63,960 bases of DNA, taken from NCBI RefSeq assembly GCF_002008225.1, contig NZ_MRDH01000020.1, positions 1 to 63,960 of the forward strand, written 5' to 3'. The position numbers and the translations under genes are program-made. The notes beneath the pieces were generated by a model that was given only the letters and a program-made list of their open reading frames with translations, did not search any database and was not told where the DNA came from. Below are positions 27,053 to 35,458 of the stretch, one piece after another (the stretch's first letter is position 1; each line of letters begins with the position of its first letter). This DNA comes from Agrobacterium salinitolerans. Its GTDB lineage: Bacteria > Pseudomonadota > Alphaproteobacteria > Rhizobiales > Rhizobiaceae.

Positions 27053-27862
27053 ATGCAGCCCCAGGAGCTAGAGCGCATTGCGCGCCAGATTCGCCTTCGC
27101 GACGTACAGGCTGTTTTTGAAGCGGGTGCGGGCCATGTCGGCGGCGAAATGTCGGCTATCGACATCATGACAGCCCTTTATTTCCGCGTCCTGCGCATCT
27201 GGCCGGATGATCCGAAGAACCCTACCCGCGACCGTTTCGTGCTTTCCAAGGGCCATACGGCCTGTGCGCTTTATGTGACACTGGCCAAGCGCGGCTTCAT
27301 TCCGGAAGAGGAAATCTCGACCTTCCTGCAGCCGAATTCGCGTCTCAACGGCCATCCGAACTGCAACAAGGTGCCGGGTGTGGAAACCAATACCGGCCCG
27401 CTCGGCCATGGATTGCCTGTTGCCGTCGGCATGGCCAAGGCGGCCAAGCTTTCCGGTGCGGACTATCACACCTATGTCATGACCGGCGACGGCGAGATGC
27501 AGGAAGGCTCCAACTGGGAAGCCATCATGTCCGCAGCGCAGTTCGGCCTGAACAATCTGACGCTGATCGTCGACCACAACCGCTTCCAGCAGGGTGCGGC
27601 GCTCTCGGAAACCAATGATATCGCGCCGCTCCGCCCGAAGCTCGAGGCTTTCGGCTGGGAAGTGAGCGAAATCAACGGCAACGCCATGGCGGACGTCGTG
27701 CCGGCGCTGGAGCATCGCGGCGACCGCCCGCATTGCATCGTCGCCCACACCAACAAGGGTCACGGCATTTCCTTCATGCAGGACCGTGTCGACTGGCACC
27801 ATAAGGTTCCGAGCAGGGAACAATATGAAATCGCCGTCAAAGAACTTTCGGAGACATTGTGA
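27053..27862 (+). CDS. Transketolase, N-terminal (thiamine-diphosphate-binding) subunit
   Basis: Split transketolase PP subunit of 269 residues. Visible features are GAGHVGGEMS (residues 25-34), FVLSKGHTACALY, the GPLGHGLPVAVGMAKAA loop, and the ThDP motif GDGEMQEGSNWEA (from residue 145) ending in LIVDHNRFQ. The start at 27053 has GAAGAGGA upstream. It acts with the next gene product to transfer a two-carbon ketol unit. As a dedicated catabolic enzyme in this operon it may cleave a ketose phosphate made by the FGGY kinase. That assignment is inference. Confidence 0.92.
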   Translation: MQPQELERIARQIRLRDVQAVFEAGAGHVGGEMSAIDIMTALYFRVLRIWPDDPKNPTRDRFVLSKGHTACALYVTLAKRGFIPEEEISTFLQPNSRLNGHPNCNKVPGVETNTGPLGHGLPVAVGMAKAAKLSGADYHTYVMTGDGEMQEGSNWEAIMSAAQFGLNNLTLIVDHNRFQQGAALSETNDIAPLRPKLEAFGWEVSEINGNAMADVVPALEHRGDRPHCIVAHTNKGHGISFMQDRVDWHHKVPSREQYEIAVKELSETL

Positions 27863-28818
27863 TGAACGCGCCCGTAACCGCCGCCAAGCTGTATGACTGC
27901 CGCGACGCTTTCGCCGAGACACTGGAAGCGCTGGCTACCAACAATGACAAGGTCGTCGCCGTTTGCAACGATTCGGTCGGCTCTTCGAAGCTCGGCGGCT
28001 TCAAGTCGAAATTCCCCGAGCGCCTCGTCAATGTCGGCATTGCTGAACAGAACATGGTCGGCGTTGGCGCCGGCCTCGCCAATGGCGGCCAGCTGCCCTT
28101 CGTCTGCGGCGCATCCTGCTTCCTCACCGGCCGCGCGCTGGAGCAAATCAAGGCGGACCTTGCCTATTCGAACGCCAATGTGAAGCTGGTCGGCATCTCC
28201 TCCGGCATGGCCTATGGCGAACTCGGCCCGACGCATCATTCCATCGAGGACTTCGCCTGGACCCGCGTTCTGCCGAACCTGCCGGTAATCGCCCCCTGCG
28301 ACCGTATCGAAACGGCAGCCGCCGTCAAATGGGCGGCGGACTATGCCGGCCCCTGCTTCCTGCGCCTGTCGCGTGTCGGCGTGCCGGACCTGCTGCCGGA
28401 AGGTCACGTCTTCGAACTCGGCCGCGCCAACCTGTTGCGCGAGGGTTCCGACCTGACGCTGATTGCCAACGGCACGCTGACGCACCGTATCGTCAAGGCC
28501 GCCGATATTCTGGCCAGCCGCGGTGTCAAGGTGCGCGTACTGAACATGGCAACGGTGCGTCCCATTGATGAGGCGGCCATCGTAGCAGCAGCAAAGGAAA
28601 CCGGCGCGATCCTGACGGCCGAGGAACATTCGATCTTCGGCGGCCTCGGTTCAGCCGTCGCCGAAGTCGTGGTCGATCATGCACCTGTGCCGATGAAGCG
28701 TCTCGGCGTTCCCGGCGTCTTCGCCCATACCGGTTCAGCCGAATGGCTGCTCGATGAATTCGGCATGGCACCGTCCGCCATTGCCGATGCCGCTGAAGCG
28801 CTGATCAAGAGAAAATAA
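27862..28818 (+). CDS. Transketolase, C-terminal subunit
   Basis: Pyrimidine-binding and C-terminal domains of the split transketolase, 318 residues. The Glu-containing motif VNVGIAEQNMVGVGAGLANG contacts the ThDP aminopyrimidine. GPTHHSIEDFAWTRVLPNLP and a C-terminal domain (ILTAEEHSIFGGLGSAVAEV) follow. The ATG at 27862 shares its first base with the upstream stop codon; a GTG at 27859 is also possible. The two-gene arrangement is common for transketolases dedicated to a catabolic locus. Confidence 0.92.
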   Translation: MNAPVTAAKLYDCRDAFAETLEALATNNDKVVAVCNDSVGSSKLGGFKSKFPERLVNVGIAEQNMVGVGAGLANGGQLPFVCGASCFLTGRALEQIKADLAYSNANVKLVGISSGMAYGELGPTHHSIEDFAWTRVLPNLPVIAPCDRIETAAAVKWAADYAGPCFLRLSRVGVPDLLPEGHVFELGRANLLREGSDLTLIANGTLTHRIVKAADILASRGVKVRVLNMATVRPIDEAAIVAAAKETGAILTAEEHSIFGGLGSAVAEVVVDHAPVPMKRLGVPGVFAHTGSAEWLLDEFGMAPSAIADAAEALIKRK

Positions 28819-28932
28819 GGTCTCCTCCCAGAGTCGTCGCGTGTCTTCGGATGCGCGGTGACACCCTTTCTGCAATATCGTCGTTGAATCGCCGCAAGGC
28901 AGAAACGAAAAACTGCCGACGAAAGACCCATC

Positions 28933-30402
28933 ATGCGCGCTATTTTGTCCATCGATCAGGGCACCACCAATTCCAAGGCCATTCTTGTTTCAGAAACCGG
29001 CGAATTGCTGGCGCGCGGCTCATCGCCCGTCGGCATCGCCTATCCGCAGCCCGGCTGGGTGGAACAGGAACCGCAGCGCATCTGGGCCTCGGTCTGTGAA
29101 GCGATCTCCGCCTGCCTTGCCGCCGCACCCTCTGACGTCGATGTCGTAGCCATCGCCATTTCCAACCAGCGCGAATCCGTGACCATCTGGGACGGCGAAA
29201 CCGGCGAGCCGCTCGGACCAGTGCTCAGCTGGCAATGCCGCCGCACGGCGCAGGACTGCGCCGAACTGATCGAAAAGGGCCATTCCAAGCGTGTGATGGC
29301 GCTGACCGGCCTGCCGATTGACCCGATGTTTCCGGGCGCAAAAATGCGCTGGCTGCTGGAGCGCGCGCCGCAAGGGCGCCAGCTCCGCCTCGGCACCATC
29401 GATAGCTGGCTCATCCATCGCTTCACAGGCGGCAAGGTCCATGCCTGCGATGCCTCCAACGCCGCCCGCAGCCAGGTGCTCGATCTCAACCGCCAAGTCT
29501 GGAGCGAGGAGCTTTGCGAGCTCTTTGGCATCGACATCAACACACTGCCAGACCTGCGCGACAGCAGCGGCGATTTTGGCGTCACATCAGGCGTTCCCGG
29601 CATCAAGGATGGTACGCCGATCCTCGCCGCCATCGGTGACAGCCACGCCGCCCTTTTCGGCCATGGCGCATTTAACCCCGGCGACGGCAAGGTGACCTTC
29701 GGCACCGGTTCCTCCGTCATGACGACGCTTCCGCATTTCATCGCGCCCGAACGCGGCATCACGACGACCGTCGCATGGCGGCTGGGCGGCAAACCAACCT
29801 TCGCCTTCGAAGGCAATATTCTCGTCTCGGCCGCCTCCCTGCCCTGGATGACGGATATCCTCGGCCTGCCCGATGTCGCGGCCCTTGTCGAGCTTGCCGC
29901 CACTGCCGAGCCAAACGGCCCCGGTTTCGTGCCGGCCTTCGTGGGTCTCGGTGCGCCCTATTGGGATACGAATGCACGTGGGCTTTTCTCTCAGATCAAT
30001 TTCAGCACCACCCGCGCCCAGATGGCCCGCGCCGTCACCGATTCCATCGCCTTTCAGGTCCACGACGTATTCGCCGCCATGCGCGCGCAATCGCCTTCGG
30101 GCTTTGGACGGCTGTTCGTGGATGGCGGGCCGAGCCAGAACCGTTTCCTGATGCAGTGCGTCGCCAATATGCTGGAACACCCGGTCATCCAGCGCGATGC
30201 GCCGGAAGCCTCCGCGCTGGGTGCGGCCTATCTCGCCGGCCTCGCCCTCGGTTTCTGGAGCGATCTTACGGCCATCGCCGCCCTTGCCAGCCAAGGCAAC
30301 ACGATCGCGCCGGCAAACGGCGAAAGCCGGCAGCGGCTTGGCATCTGGCGCGATGCGATTGCCCGCTCGACCTTGCCTGTAACCTCGGGTAATGGTGAAT
30401 AA
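28933..30402 (+). CDS. FGGY-family carbohydrate kinase
   Basis: ATP-dependent sugar/polyol kinase of 489 residues. The N-terminal phosphate motif SIDQGTTNSKAILVSETGE resembles glycerol kinases. ISNQRESVTIWDGETGEPLG and the C-terminal LFVDGGPSQNRFLMQ and ASALGAAYLAGLALG motifs complete both FGGY domains. Substrate is uncertain. Although closest in look to glycerol kinase, its position between a split transketolase and a sugar regulator suggests a ketose or polyol such as apulose or a tetrulose. The ribosome binding site is weak (GAAAGA). Confidence 0.9.
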   Translation: MRAILSIDQGTTNSKAILVSETGELLARGSSPVGIAYPQPGWVEQEPQRIWASVCEAISACLAAAPSDVDVVAIAISNQRESVTIWDGETGEPLGPVLSWQCRRTAQDCAELIEKGHSKRVMALTGLPIDPMFPGAKMRWLLERAPQGRQLRLGTIDSWLIHRFTGGKVHACDASNAARSQVLDLNRQVWSEELCELFGIDINTLPDLRDSSGDFGVTSGVPGIKDGTPILAAIGDSHAALFGHGAFNPGDGKVTFGTGSSVMTTLPHFIAPERGITTTVAWRLGGKPTFAFEGNILVSAASLPWMTDILGLPDVAALVELAATAEPNGPGFVPAFVGLGAPYWDTNARGLFSQINFSTTRAQMARAVTDSIAFQVHDVFAAMRAQSPSGFGRLFVDGGPSQNRFLMQCVANMLEHPVIQRDAPEASALGAAYLAGLALGFWSDLTAIAALASQGNTIAPANGESRQRLGIWRDAIARSTLPVTSGNGE

Positions 30403-30422
30403 AAATTCACCCTGGAGGGCTT

Positions 30423-31382
30423 ATGGGCAGGCTAAACGAACTTCGAATGATTTCCCGCGTGGCGCAGATGTATTTCAGCGAGCATAAACGTCAGGCGGAA
30501 ATCGCCCAGCATCTCAACCTTTCCCAAGCCACCGTCTCGCGCATGCTGAAGCGTGCGGAGGCGGAAGGCATCGTCCGCACCAGCATCATTCCCCCACCCG
30601 GCACCTATAGCGATCTGGAGGCGCAGCTGCGCGAACGTTTCGACCTGCCGGAGGCCATCGTTGTCGATTGCAGCGAGGACCGTGACGGCGCCATCATGGC
30701 TCGCATCGGTGAAGCGGCCGCGCACTTTCTCGAAGTGACGCTGTCGCAGAACGAGATCATCGGCGTTTCCAGCTGGAGCCAGACGATCTTCAAGATGGTG
30801 GAAAACATCCACCCGCTTAAAGGCGCCAAGGCACGTTATATCGTCCAGACGCTGGGCGGCATGGGCGATCCCTCGGTCCAGACTCATGCGACCCAGATCA
30901 CCACCCGGCTGGCGCGGCTGACGGAGGCCGAACCAAAGCTGCTGCCAGTACCCGGCGTCGCCACTTCGCGGGAAGCCAAGCTTCTGATGCTCGCAGACCC
31001 CTTCGTGCGCGAAACCATCGATCTCTTCGGGTCCATCACTCTCGCCATCGTCGGCGTCGGCGCGGTGGAGCCATCGGAACTTCTCGCCCGCTCCGGCAAC
31101 ATCTTTTCCGCCAAGGAACTGGCCGATCTCGCCCAGGCAGGCGCCGTGGGCGACATATCTCTACGATTCTTCGACAGGCAAGGCAAACCGGTAAAGACGC
31201 CGCTCGATGACCGGGTCATCGGCCTGCCGCTGGAAAACCTCTCGAATGTCGACCGTGTCATTGCGCTCGCCGGCGGCTCGAAGAAGACAGAGGCCATTGC
31301 CGGGGCGCTCAGAACCGGTGTGATCGATGTGCTCGTCACCGACAAATTCACTGCCGAACGACTCGTCGGTCAGGAAACATAG
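30423..31382 (+). CDS. SorC/DeoR-type sugar-binding transcriptional regulator
   Basis: Regulator of 319 residues. The N-terminal HTH reads MYFSEHKRQAEIAQHLNLSQ then ATVSRMLKRAEAEGIV. A large C-terminal sugar-phosphate-binding domain of the SorC family follows (GVSSWSQTIFKMV, IVQTLGGMGDPSV, ending in VIDVLVTDKFTAERL). It probably senses a phosphorylated intermediate of the pathway and controls both divergent operons through the shared motif near 26.66 and 27.02 kb. It follows the kinase gene after 20 nt with a clear TGGAGGG ribosome binding site. Confidence 0.92.
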   Translation: MGRLNELRMISRVAQMYFSEHKRQAEIAQHLNLSQATVSRMLKRAEAEGIVRTSIIPPPGTYSDLEAQLRERFDLPEAIVVDCSEDRDGAIMARIGEAAAHFLEVTLSQNEIIGVSSWSQTIFKMVENIHPLKGAKARYIVQTLGGMGDPSVQTHATQITTRLARLTEAEPKLLPVPGVATSREAKLLMLADPFVRETIDLFGSITLAIVGVGAVEPSELLARSGNIFSAKELADLAQAGAVGDISLRFFDRQGKPVKTPLDDRVIGLPLENLSNVDRVIALAGGSKKTEAIAGALRTGVIDVLVTDKFTAERLVGQET

Positions 31383-31406
31383 CCAAGTTCCCATAAAGGA
31401 GGAGAC

Positions 31407-32192
31407 ATGAGGCGCTTTGAAGGTCAATCCGTATTCGTGACCGGAGGCAACAAGGGCATCGGTTACGGCATAGCCCGCCGTTTTGCCGATGAAGGCGCAA
31501 AAGTCGCCATCGCCTCAGTCGACAAGGACACGCATGACGCCGCCAGAAAACTGGCGGACGAAACCGGCACCGTTACCCATGGCGTCATCCTCGATGTGCG
31601 CGACGCGGCAGCGGTGCGCGAGGCCTATGGCGCCGCCGAAGAGGCGATCGGCCCGCTTTCCATTTCCGTCCAGAATGCCGGCGTCATCACCATTTCGAAA
31701 ATCGAAGAGCTGACGCAGGAACAGTGGGACTTCAATCTTGACGTCAACACCAAGGGCGCGTTCCTCTGCTGCCAGGAAGCGATCCGCCGCTTCCGCGCAA
31801 GCGGCACCAAAGGCCGCCTCGTCAACACCGCCTCGGGTCAGGCGCGTCAGGGATTCATCTATACACCGCATTATGCCGCCTCAAAATTCGGCGTTGTGGG
31901 CCTGACGCAAAGTCTTGCCAAGGAGCTCGCGCCTGAGGGCATTACCGTCAACGCCATCTGCCCCGGCATCATCCACACCGAAATGTGGGACTATAACGAC
32001 CGCGTCTGGGGCCAGATGCTGGGTGAGTACAAGCCCGGCGAACTGATGGCCGAATGGGTGCGCAACATCCCCATGCGCCGCGCCGGAACCCCCGCCGAAG
32101 TGGCCGCACTGGTGGCATTTCTGGCGTCGGACGATGCGGCTTATATCACCGGCCAGACCATCAATGTCGATGGTGGCTTGATCATGTCGTAA
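31407..32192 (+). CDS. Short-chain dehydrogenase/reductase of the sugar locus, plus arm
   Basis: Second classical SDR, 261 residues. The coenzyme motif is VTGGNKGIGYGIARRF. The catalytic residues lie in RLVNTASGQARQG and YTPHYAASKFGVVGLTQSLA; the C-terminus is YITGQTINVDGGLIMS. It resembles SDRs acting on sugar alcohols (sorbitol or galactitol type), but specificity cannot be read. It is the last gene of the plus operon, with AAAGGAGGAGAC as a very strong ribosome binding site. Confidence 0.9.
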   Translation: MRRFEGQSVFVTGGNKGIGYGIARRFADEGAKVAIASVDKDTHDAARKLADETGTVTHGVILDVRDAAAVREAYGAAEEAIGPLSISVQNAGVITISKIEELTQEQWDFNLDVNTKGAFLCCQEAIRRFRASGTKGRLVNTASGQARQGFIYTPHYAASKFGVVGLTQSLAKELAPEGITVNAICPGIIHTEMWDYNDRVWGQMLGEYKPGELMAEWVRNIPMRRAGTPAEVAALVAFLASDDAAYITGQTINVDGGLIMS

Positions 32193-32216
32193 AGGGGCTT
32201 GCTAAAGCCTCTCCTC

Positions 32217-32303
32217 CGTCATCCTCGGGCTTGTCCCGAGGATCTAATCACGTCCAATAAAATCAATCGGTTGCAGATCCTCGGGACAAGCCCGAGGATG
32301 ACG
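32217..32303. repeat. RIME-like repeat, copy 3 (perfect 29-bp arms)
   Basis: Two identical 29-bp arms in inverted orientation (32217-32245 and 32275-32303), separated by 29 bp. Each arm contains its own small palindrome around CCTCGGG-CTTGT-CCCGAGG. This is the best-preserved copy in the window and lies between the convergent SDR and ABC-2 permease genes. Confidence 0.85.
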
Positions 32304-32348
32304 TAGCGTGTGAGGGGAAGCTTTCCGCTATCTCTAACGATTGAGCCG

Positions 32349-33110
32349 TCAGTTGCGCAGCCTATACCCCGTCTTGAAGATCCAGCTAACAACACCGAGG
32401 CACAGCGCCAGAAACAGCGTGATCATCGCAAGGCTGATGGCGGGATTGACGTCGGCGATCTCATAAAAACTCCAGCGGAAACCGCTGATGAGATAAAGCA
32501 CCGGATTGAAATGGCTGACCGTCTGCCAGAAGGGCGGCAGCATGTCGATGGAATAGAAGCTGCCGCCAAGGAAAGTCAAAGGCGGCACCACCAGCATGGG
32601 AATAAGGTTCAGCTGCTCGAAATTCGTCGCCCAGATGCCGATGATGAAGCCGAACAGGCTGAAACTGACAGCCGTCAGCACGAAAAACAGCACCATCATG
32701 AACGGATGAGCAATCGTGATATCCACGAAGAAGGTCGCCGTTATCAGAATGATCGTCCCGATCATCAGGCCCTTGGTCGCCGCCGCCCCGACATAGCCGG
32801 CGACAATTTCCGTCATCGATACGGGCGCGGACAATATCTCATAGACCGTGCCGGTGAATTTCGGGAAATAAATGCCGAAGGACCCGTTGCCGATACATTG
32901 CGTCAGCAACGTCAGCATGATGAGACCGGGCGTTATGAAGGCGCCATAGGAAACTCCGCCAACTTCCTGAATCCGCGAACCGATCGCGGTTCCGAAGACG
33001 ATGAAATAAAGGGAGGTGGAAATGACGGGCGAGACCACGCTTTGCAGCAGGGTGCGACGCGTGCGCGCCATTTCGAACAGATAGATGGCCTTGATGGCTT
33101 CGAAGTTCAT
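32349..33110 (-). CDS. ABC-2 type transporter permease (YadH-like)
   Basis: Inner-membrane exporter subunit of 253 residues with about six transmembrane helices. [31 protein letters not shown] and [14 protein letters not shown] are typical of the ABC-2 permease family with YadH. It overlaps the upstream ATPase gene by four bases. The exported substrate is unknown. Confidence 0.9.
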   Translation of the reverse strand: MNFEAIKAIYLFEMARTRRTLLQSVVSPVISTSLYFIVFGTAIGSRIQEVGGVSYGAFITPGLIMLTLLTQCIGNGSFGIYFPKFTGTVYEILSAPVSMTEIVAGYVGAAATKGLMIGTIILITATFFVDITIAHPFMMVLFFVLTAVSFSLFGFIIGIWATNFEQLNLIPMLVVPPLTFLGGSFYSIDMLPPFWQTVSHFNPVLYLISGFRWSFYEIADVNPAISLAMITLFLALCLGVVSWIFKTGYRLRN

Positions 33111-34033
33111 TTCTGGCCTCCCACCAGCGAAACGAAAATATCCTCAAGCGAACTCTGCCGCGTGGAAATATCCCTGAAATGGATGTTGGCGGCGAAAAGG
33201 GCATTCAGAACATCCGCGATGCGGACCTGCTCGCCATTATCCTCGATTTCATAAGTGATGGTGGAGCGGTCATCGGAAAGCGTCAGACCGAAGGGCGCAA
33301 GACTGTCAGGCAATTGCTCCACGGGCTGGGCAAGCTCCAGGAAAAGCTGCTTGCGGCCGAGTTTTTTCATCAGCGCCGTCTTTTCTTCCACCAGCAGCAA
33401 TTCGCCGCCATTGATGACGCCCACCCGGTCGGCGATTTCTTCCGCCTCTTCGATGTAATGTGTGGTGAGGATGATGGTGACGCCTTTGGCGCGCAGCTCG
33501 GAAACCACATTCCACATGTCGCGGCGCAGCGCCACATCCACACCGGCCGTCGGCTCGTCAAGGAACAGAACCTTCGGCTCATGCGCCAGCGCCTTGGCGA
33601 TCAGCACGCGCCGTTTCATACCGCCGGAAAGCTCCCGCAGCATATTGTCCTTCTTGTTCCAGAGCGACAAGGATTTCAGGATACGCTCGATCAGCTCCGG
33701 GTTCTTCTTCTGCCCGTGCAGGCCGCGCGAGAAGCTGACGGTGTTCCACACCGTCTCGAACTGGTCTGTGGTCAGCTCCTGCGGCACGAGGCCGATCAGG
33801 GCGCGGGTCTGGCGAAAATCCTTCACCACATCGTGCCCGCCGACAAGCACCGAACCTTCACCCGGATTGACGAGACCGCAGACAATCGAGATCAATGTCG
33901 TCTTGCCAGCACCGTTCGGACCGAGAAGAGCGAGGATTTCCCCCTGTTTGATATCGAGGCTGACACCTTTGAGCGCCTGAAAGCCGTTTGCGTAGGATTT
34001 TGTCAGATTCCGTATCGAAACAATGGCATTCAT
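33107..34033 (-). CDS. ABC exporter ATP-binding protein (YadG-like)
   Basis: ATPase of 308 residues for the adjoining ABC-2 permease. Walker A is [18 protein letters not shown], the signature is [19 protein letters not shown], and Walker B is [17 protein letters not shown]. The C-terminal accessory region is about 90 residues, as in YadG. The start at 34033 ([10 protein letters not shown]) is preferred over 34099, which would add a hydrophobic stretch not found in the family. Confidence 0.92.
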   Translation of the reverse strand: MNAIVSIRNLTKSYANGFQALKGVSLDIKQGEILALLGPNGAGKTTLISIVCGLVNPGEGSVLVGGHDVVKDFRQTRALIGLVPQELTTDQFETVWNTVSFSRGLHGQKKNPELIERILKSLSLWNKKDNMLRELSGGMKRRVLIAKALAHEPKVLFLDEPTAGVDVALRRDMWNVVSELRAKGVTIILTTHYIEEAEEIADRVGVINGGELLLVEEKTALMKKLGRKQLFLELAQPVEQLPDSLAPFGLTLSDDRSTITYEIEDNGEQVRIADVLNALFAANIHFRDISTRQSSLEDIFVSLVGGQK

Positions 34034-34138
34034 GGCGAATTCTTTCGAAAAACCGAGTAAGATGATCGCCATATAGACCGCAGAGGTTGCAAATGCCACC
34101 CCAGCGGACCGAACACTGCGTTCGGCAGAGACGGAAAA

Positions 34139-34960
34139 TCAGCTGTAGATGCTGTAGAAAAACTGCGCTGCGACGAAGACCAGAAATACCCCGAAGGCCC
34201 GCTCCAGCTGCTTTTTGCTGAGCGCATGGGCGAGCCTAGCGCCATAGGGCGCAACGACAAGCGTGATGGGGATCAGCAACACCACGGCGATCCAGTTGAT
34301 GAAACCGGTGGAAAACGGCGGCAGGCCCGCATCACCCCAGCCAGCCCAGATGTAACCCAGAAGCCCCGGCAGCGAAATCAGCACGCCGACACCGGAAGAG
34401 GTTGCGACCGCCTGATGGATCGTGCGTCCGTAAAGCGTCATGAAGGTATTGTTCATCACCCCGCCGCCCACGCCCATCAGGCCGGAAAAGAGCCCGATGC
34501 CGGTGCCAACAAGAAAACGGCCCGGATTTTTCGGCAGGTCGGAGCCGAGATGCCAGCTCGCCCGGTTGAAGATCATCCGGAAGGCGAGCACCAGCGCGAT
34601 GAAGGCGAAGATCAGCCGCAGCGCGACGCTCGAGGCATGGGCAGCAACCACGGATGCGAGGATGGCGCCGAGCGGCACGGCGACAATCCAGCCCTTCAGC
34701 AGATCGACATCGACCGCGCCCTTCTGACGATGCGCCAGGAACGAACGAATGGAAGTGGGCACGATGATGGCAAGCGACGTGCCAAGCGACAGATGCATGC
34801 GCACCGCCTCCGGCACATCCAGCAGCCCAAAGACCTGGTAGAAGACGGGCACCAGCACCGCGCCGCCACCAATGCCGAATAGCCCCGCCAGAAGACCGGC
34901 GACCACACCCGCTGCCGCAAGCGCCGCAACAAAGACCATCAGCTCTGAAACAGGGGGCAT
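34139..34960 (-). CDS. TauE/SafE family membrane permease
   Basis: Integral membrane protein of 273 residues with about eight hydrophobic helices arranged in two repeats. GLLAGLFGIGGGAVLVPVFY and GLFSGLMGVGGGVMNNTF are the paired family motifs. Members export or import sulfite, sulfoacetate or other small organic anions. The substrate here is not indicated by neighbours. Confidence 0.9.
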   Translation of the reverse strand: MPPVSELMVFVAALAAAGVVAGLLAGLFGIGGGAVLVPVFYQVFGLLDVPEAVRMHLSLGTSLAIIVPTSIRSFLAHRQKGAVDVDLLKGWIVAVPLGAILASVVAAHASSVALRLIFAFIALVLAFRMIFNRASWHLGSDLPKNPGRFLVGTGIGLFSGLMGVGGGVMNNTFMTLYGRTIHQAVATSSGVGVLISLPGLLGYIWAGWGDAGLPPFSTGFINWIAVVLLIPITLVVAPYGARLAHALSKKQLERAFGVFLVFVAAQFFYSIYS

Positions 34961-35017
34961 AAAGGCAGGCTCCCGAAGGCCGTTGTCACAAACATGTGAC
35001 CCTCATAGCGTATCTGA

Positions 35018-35195
35018 AAGGTGCGGCAAGCCATGTTGGCCGCAGGTCAGTACGGTGCGATGTCTTTTGCCGCTATCCGCGCCGGATGGACCACTCTATG
35101 GGATCGTTTTCCCATTGCATGCCCTTGCAAAGACGCCGATATCCCCCCGATAAGGCTGTCTTTTTCAACCGGCCTTCGGGCCGGTCTTTTTTTTG
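35018..35195 (+). ncRNA. Candidate structured small RNA with intrinsic terminator
   Basis: A plus-strand RNA here can fold into a three-way junction. A closing helix pairs GTCTTTTGC (35062-35070) with GCAAAGAC (35127-35134). Inside are two hairpins: ATCC/GGAT (35075-35087) and ATGGGA/TCCCAT (35098-35115). It ends in a strong terminator. A weak promoter (TTGTCA at 34983-34988, 17-nt spacer, TAGCGT) is possible upstream. No protein-coding gene explains the plus-strand terminator. I do not recognise the RNA class; the 5' end is a guess. Confidence 0.42.
35168..35195 (+). terminator. Rho-independent terminator of the candidate small RNA
   Basis: A perfect 7-bp stem (ACCGGCC / GGCCGGT) capped by a TTCG tetraloop is followed by CTTTTTTTT. 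It points in the plus direction, where no gene lies upstream on the same strand for more than 2 kb. Confidence 0.88.
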
Positions 35196-35326
35196 GGGGT
35201 GTGACGGGCGATTATCGAGTTAGCGGGTAGAGAAGCATCCTCAACCGTCGTCATTACGGCCTGATCCAAAAATCCGCCGCCTATGTCATCGGCGGCAGCC
35301 CGATAACAAGCCGCACTCCGTATTCG

Positions 35327-35415
35327 ACGTCATCCTCGGCCTTGTGCCAAGGATCTGCCAACATATCGCCAATAACGACGTTGCAGTTACTCGGTACAGG
35401 CCCGAGCATGACGGC
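35327..35415. repeat. RIME-like repeat, copy 4 (diverged)
   Basis: Left module GACGTCATCCTCGGCCTTGT and right module ending CCCGAGCATGACGG, in the same arrangement as the copy at 32.2 kb but with several mismatches in the stems. Confidence 0.65.
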
Positions 35416-35458
35416 GGAGACGCTTTCAAACTCAGCCGTTAACGTCCACCAGCGCGGC

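Larger units (their letters stand above)
34961..35458. other. Long intergenic region with candidate RNA, terminator and repeat
   Basis: The 498 bases between TauE/SafE and the extensin-like gene hold no convincing protein gene. In order they contain an inverted repeat GTCACA-AACA-TGTGAC (34986-35001), a structured segment ending in a terminator (listed separately) and a diverged RIME copy. Confidence 0.6.

Noticed and set aside
34109..34125. Hairpin CCGAAC/GTTCGG between the TauE/SafE and ATPase genes as a terminator
   Set aside because: No T tract follows on either strand, so it does not qualify as an intrinsic terminator.
35018..35195. Identification of the candidate RNA as 6S RNA
   Set aside because: I could not see the long, single-rod structure with a central open bubble, and the neighbouring genes are not those usually linked to 6S RNA.
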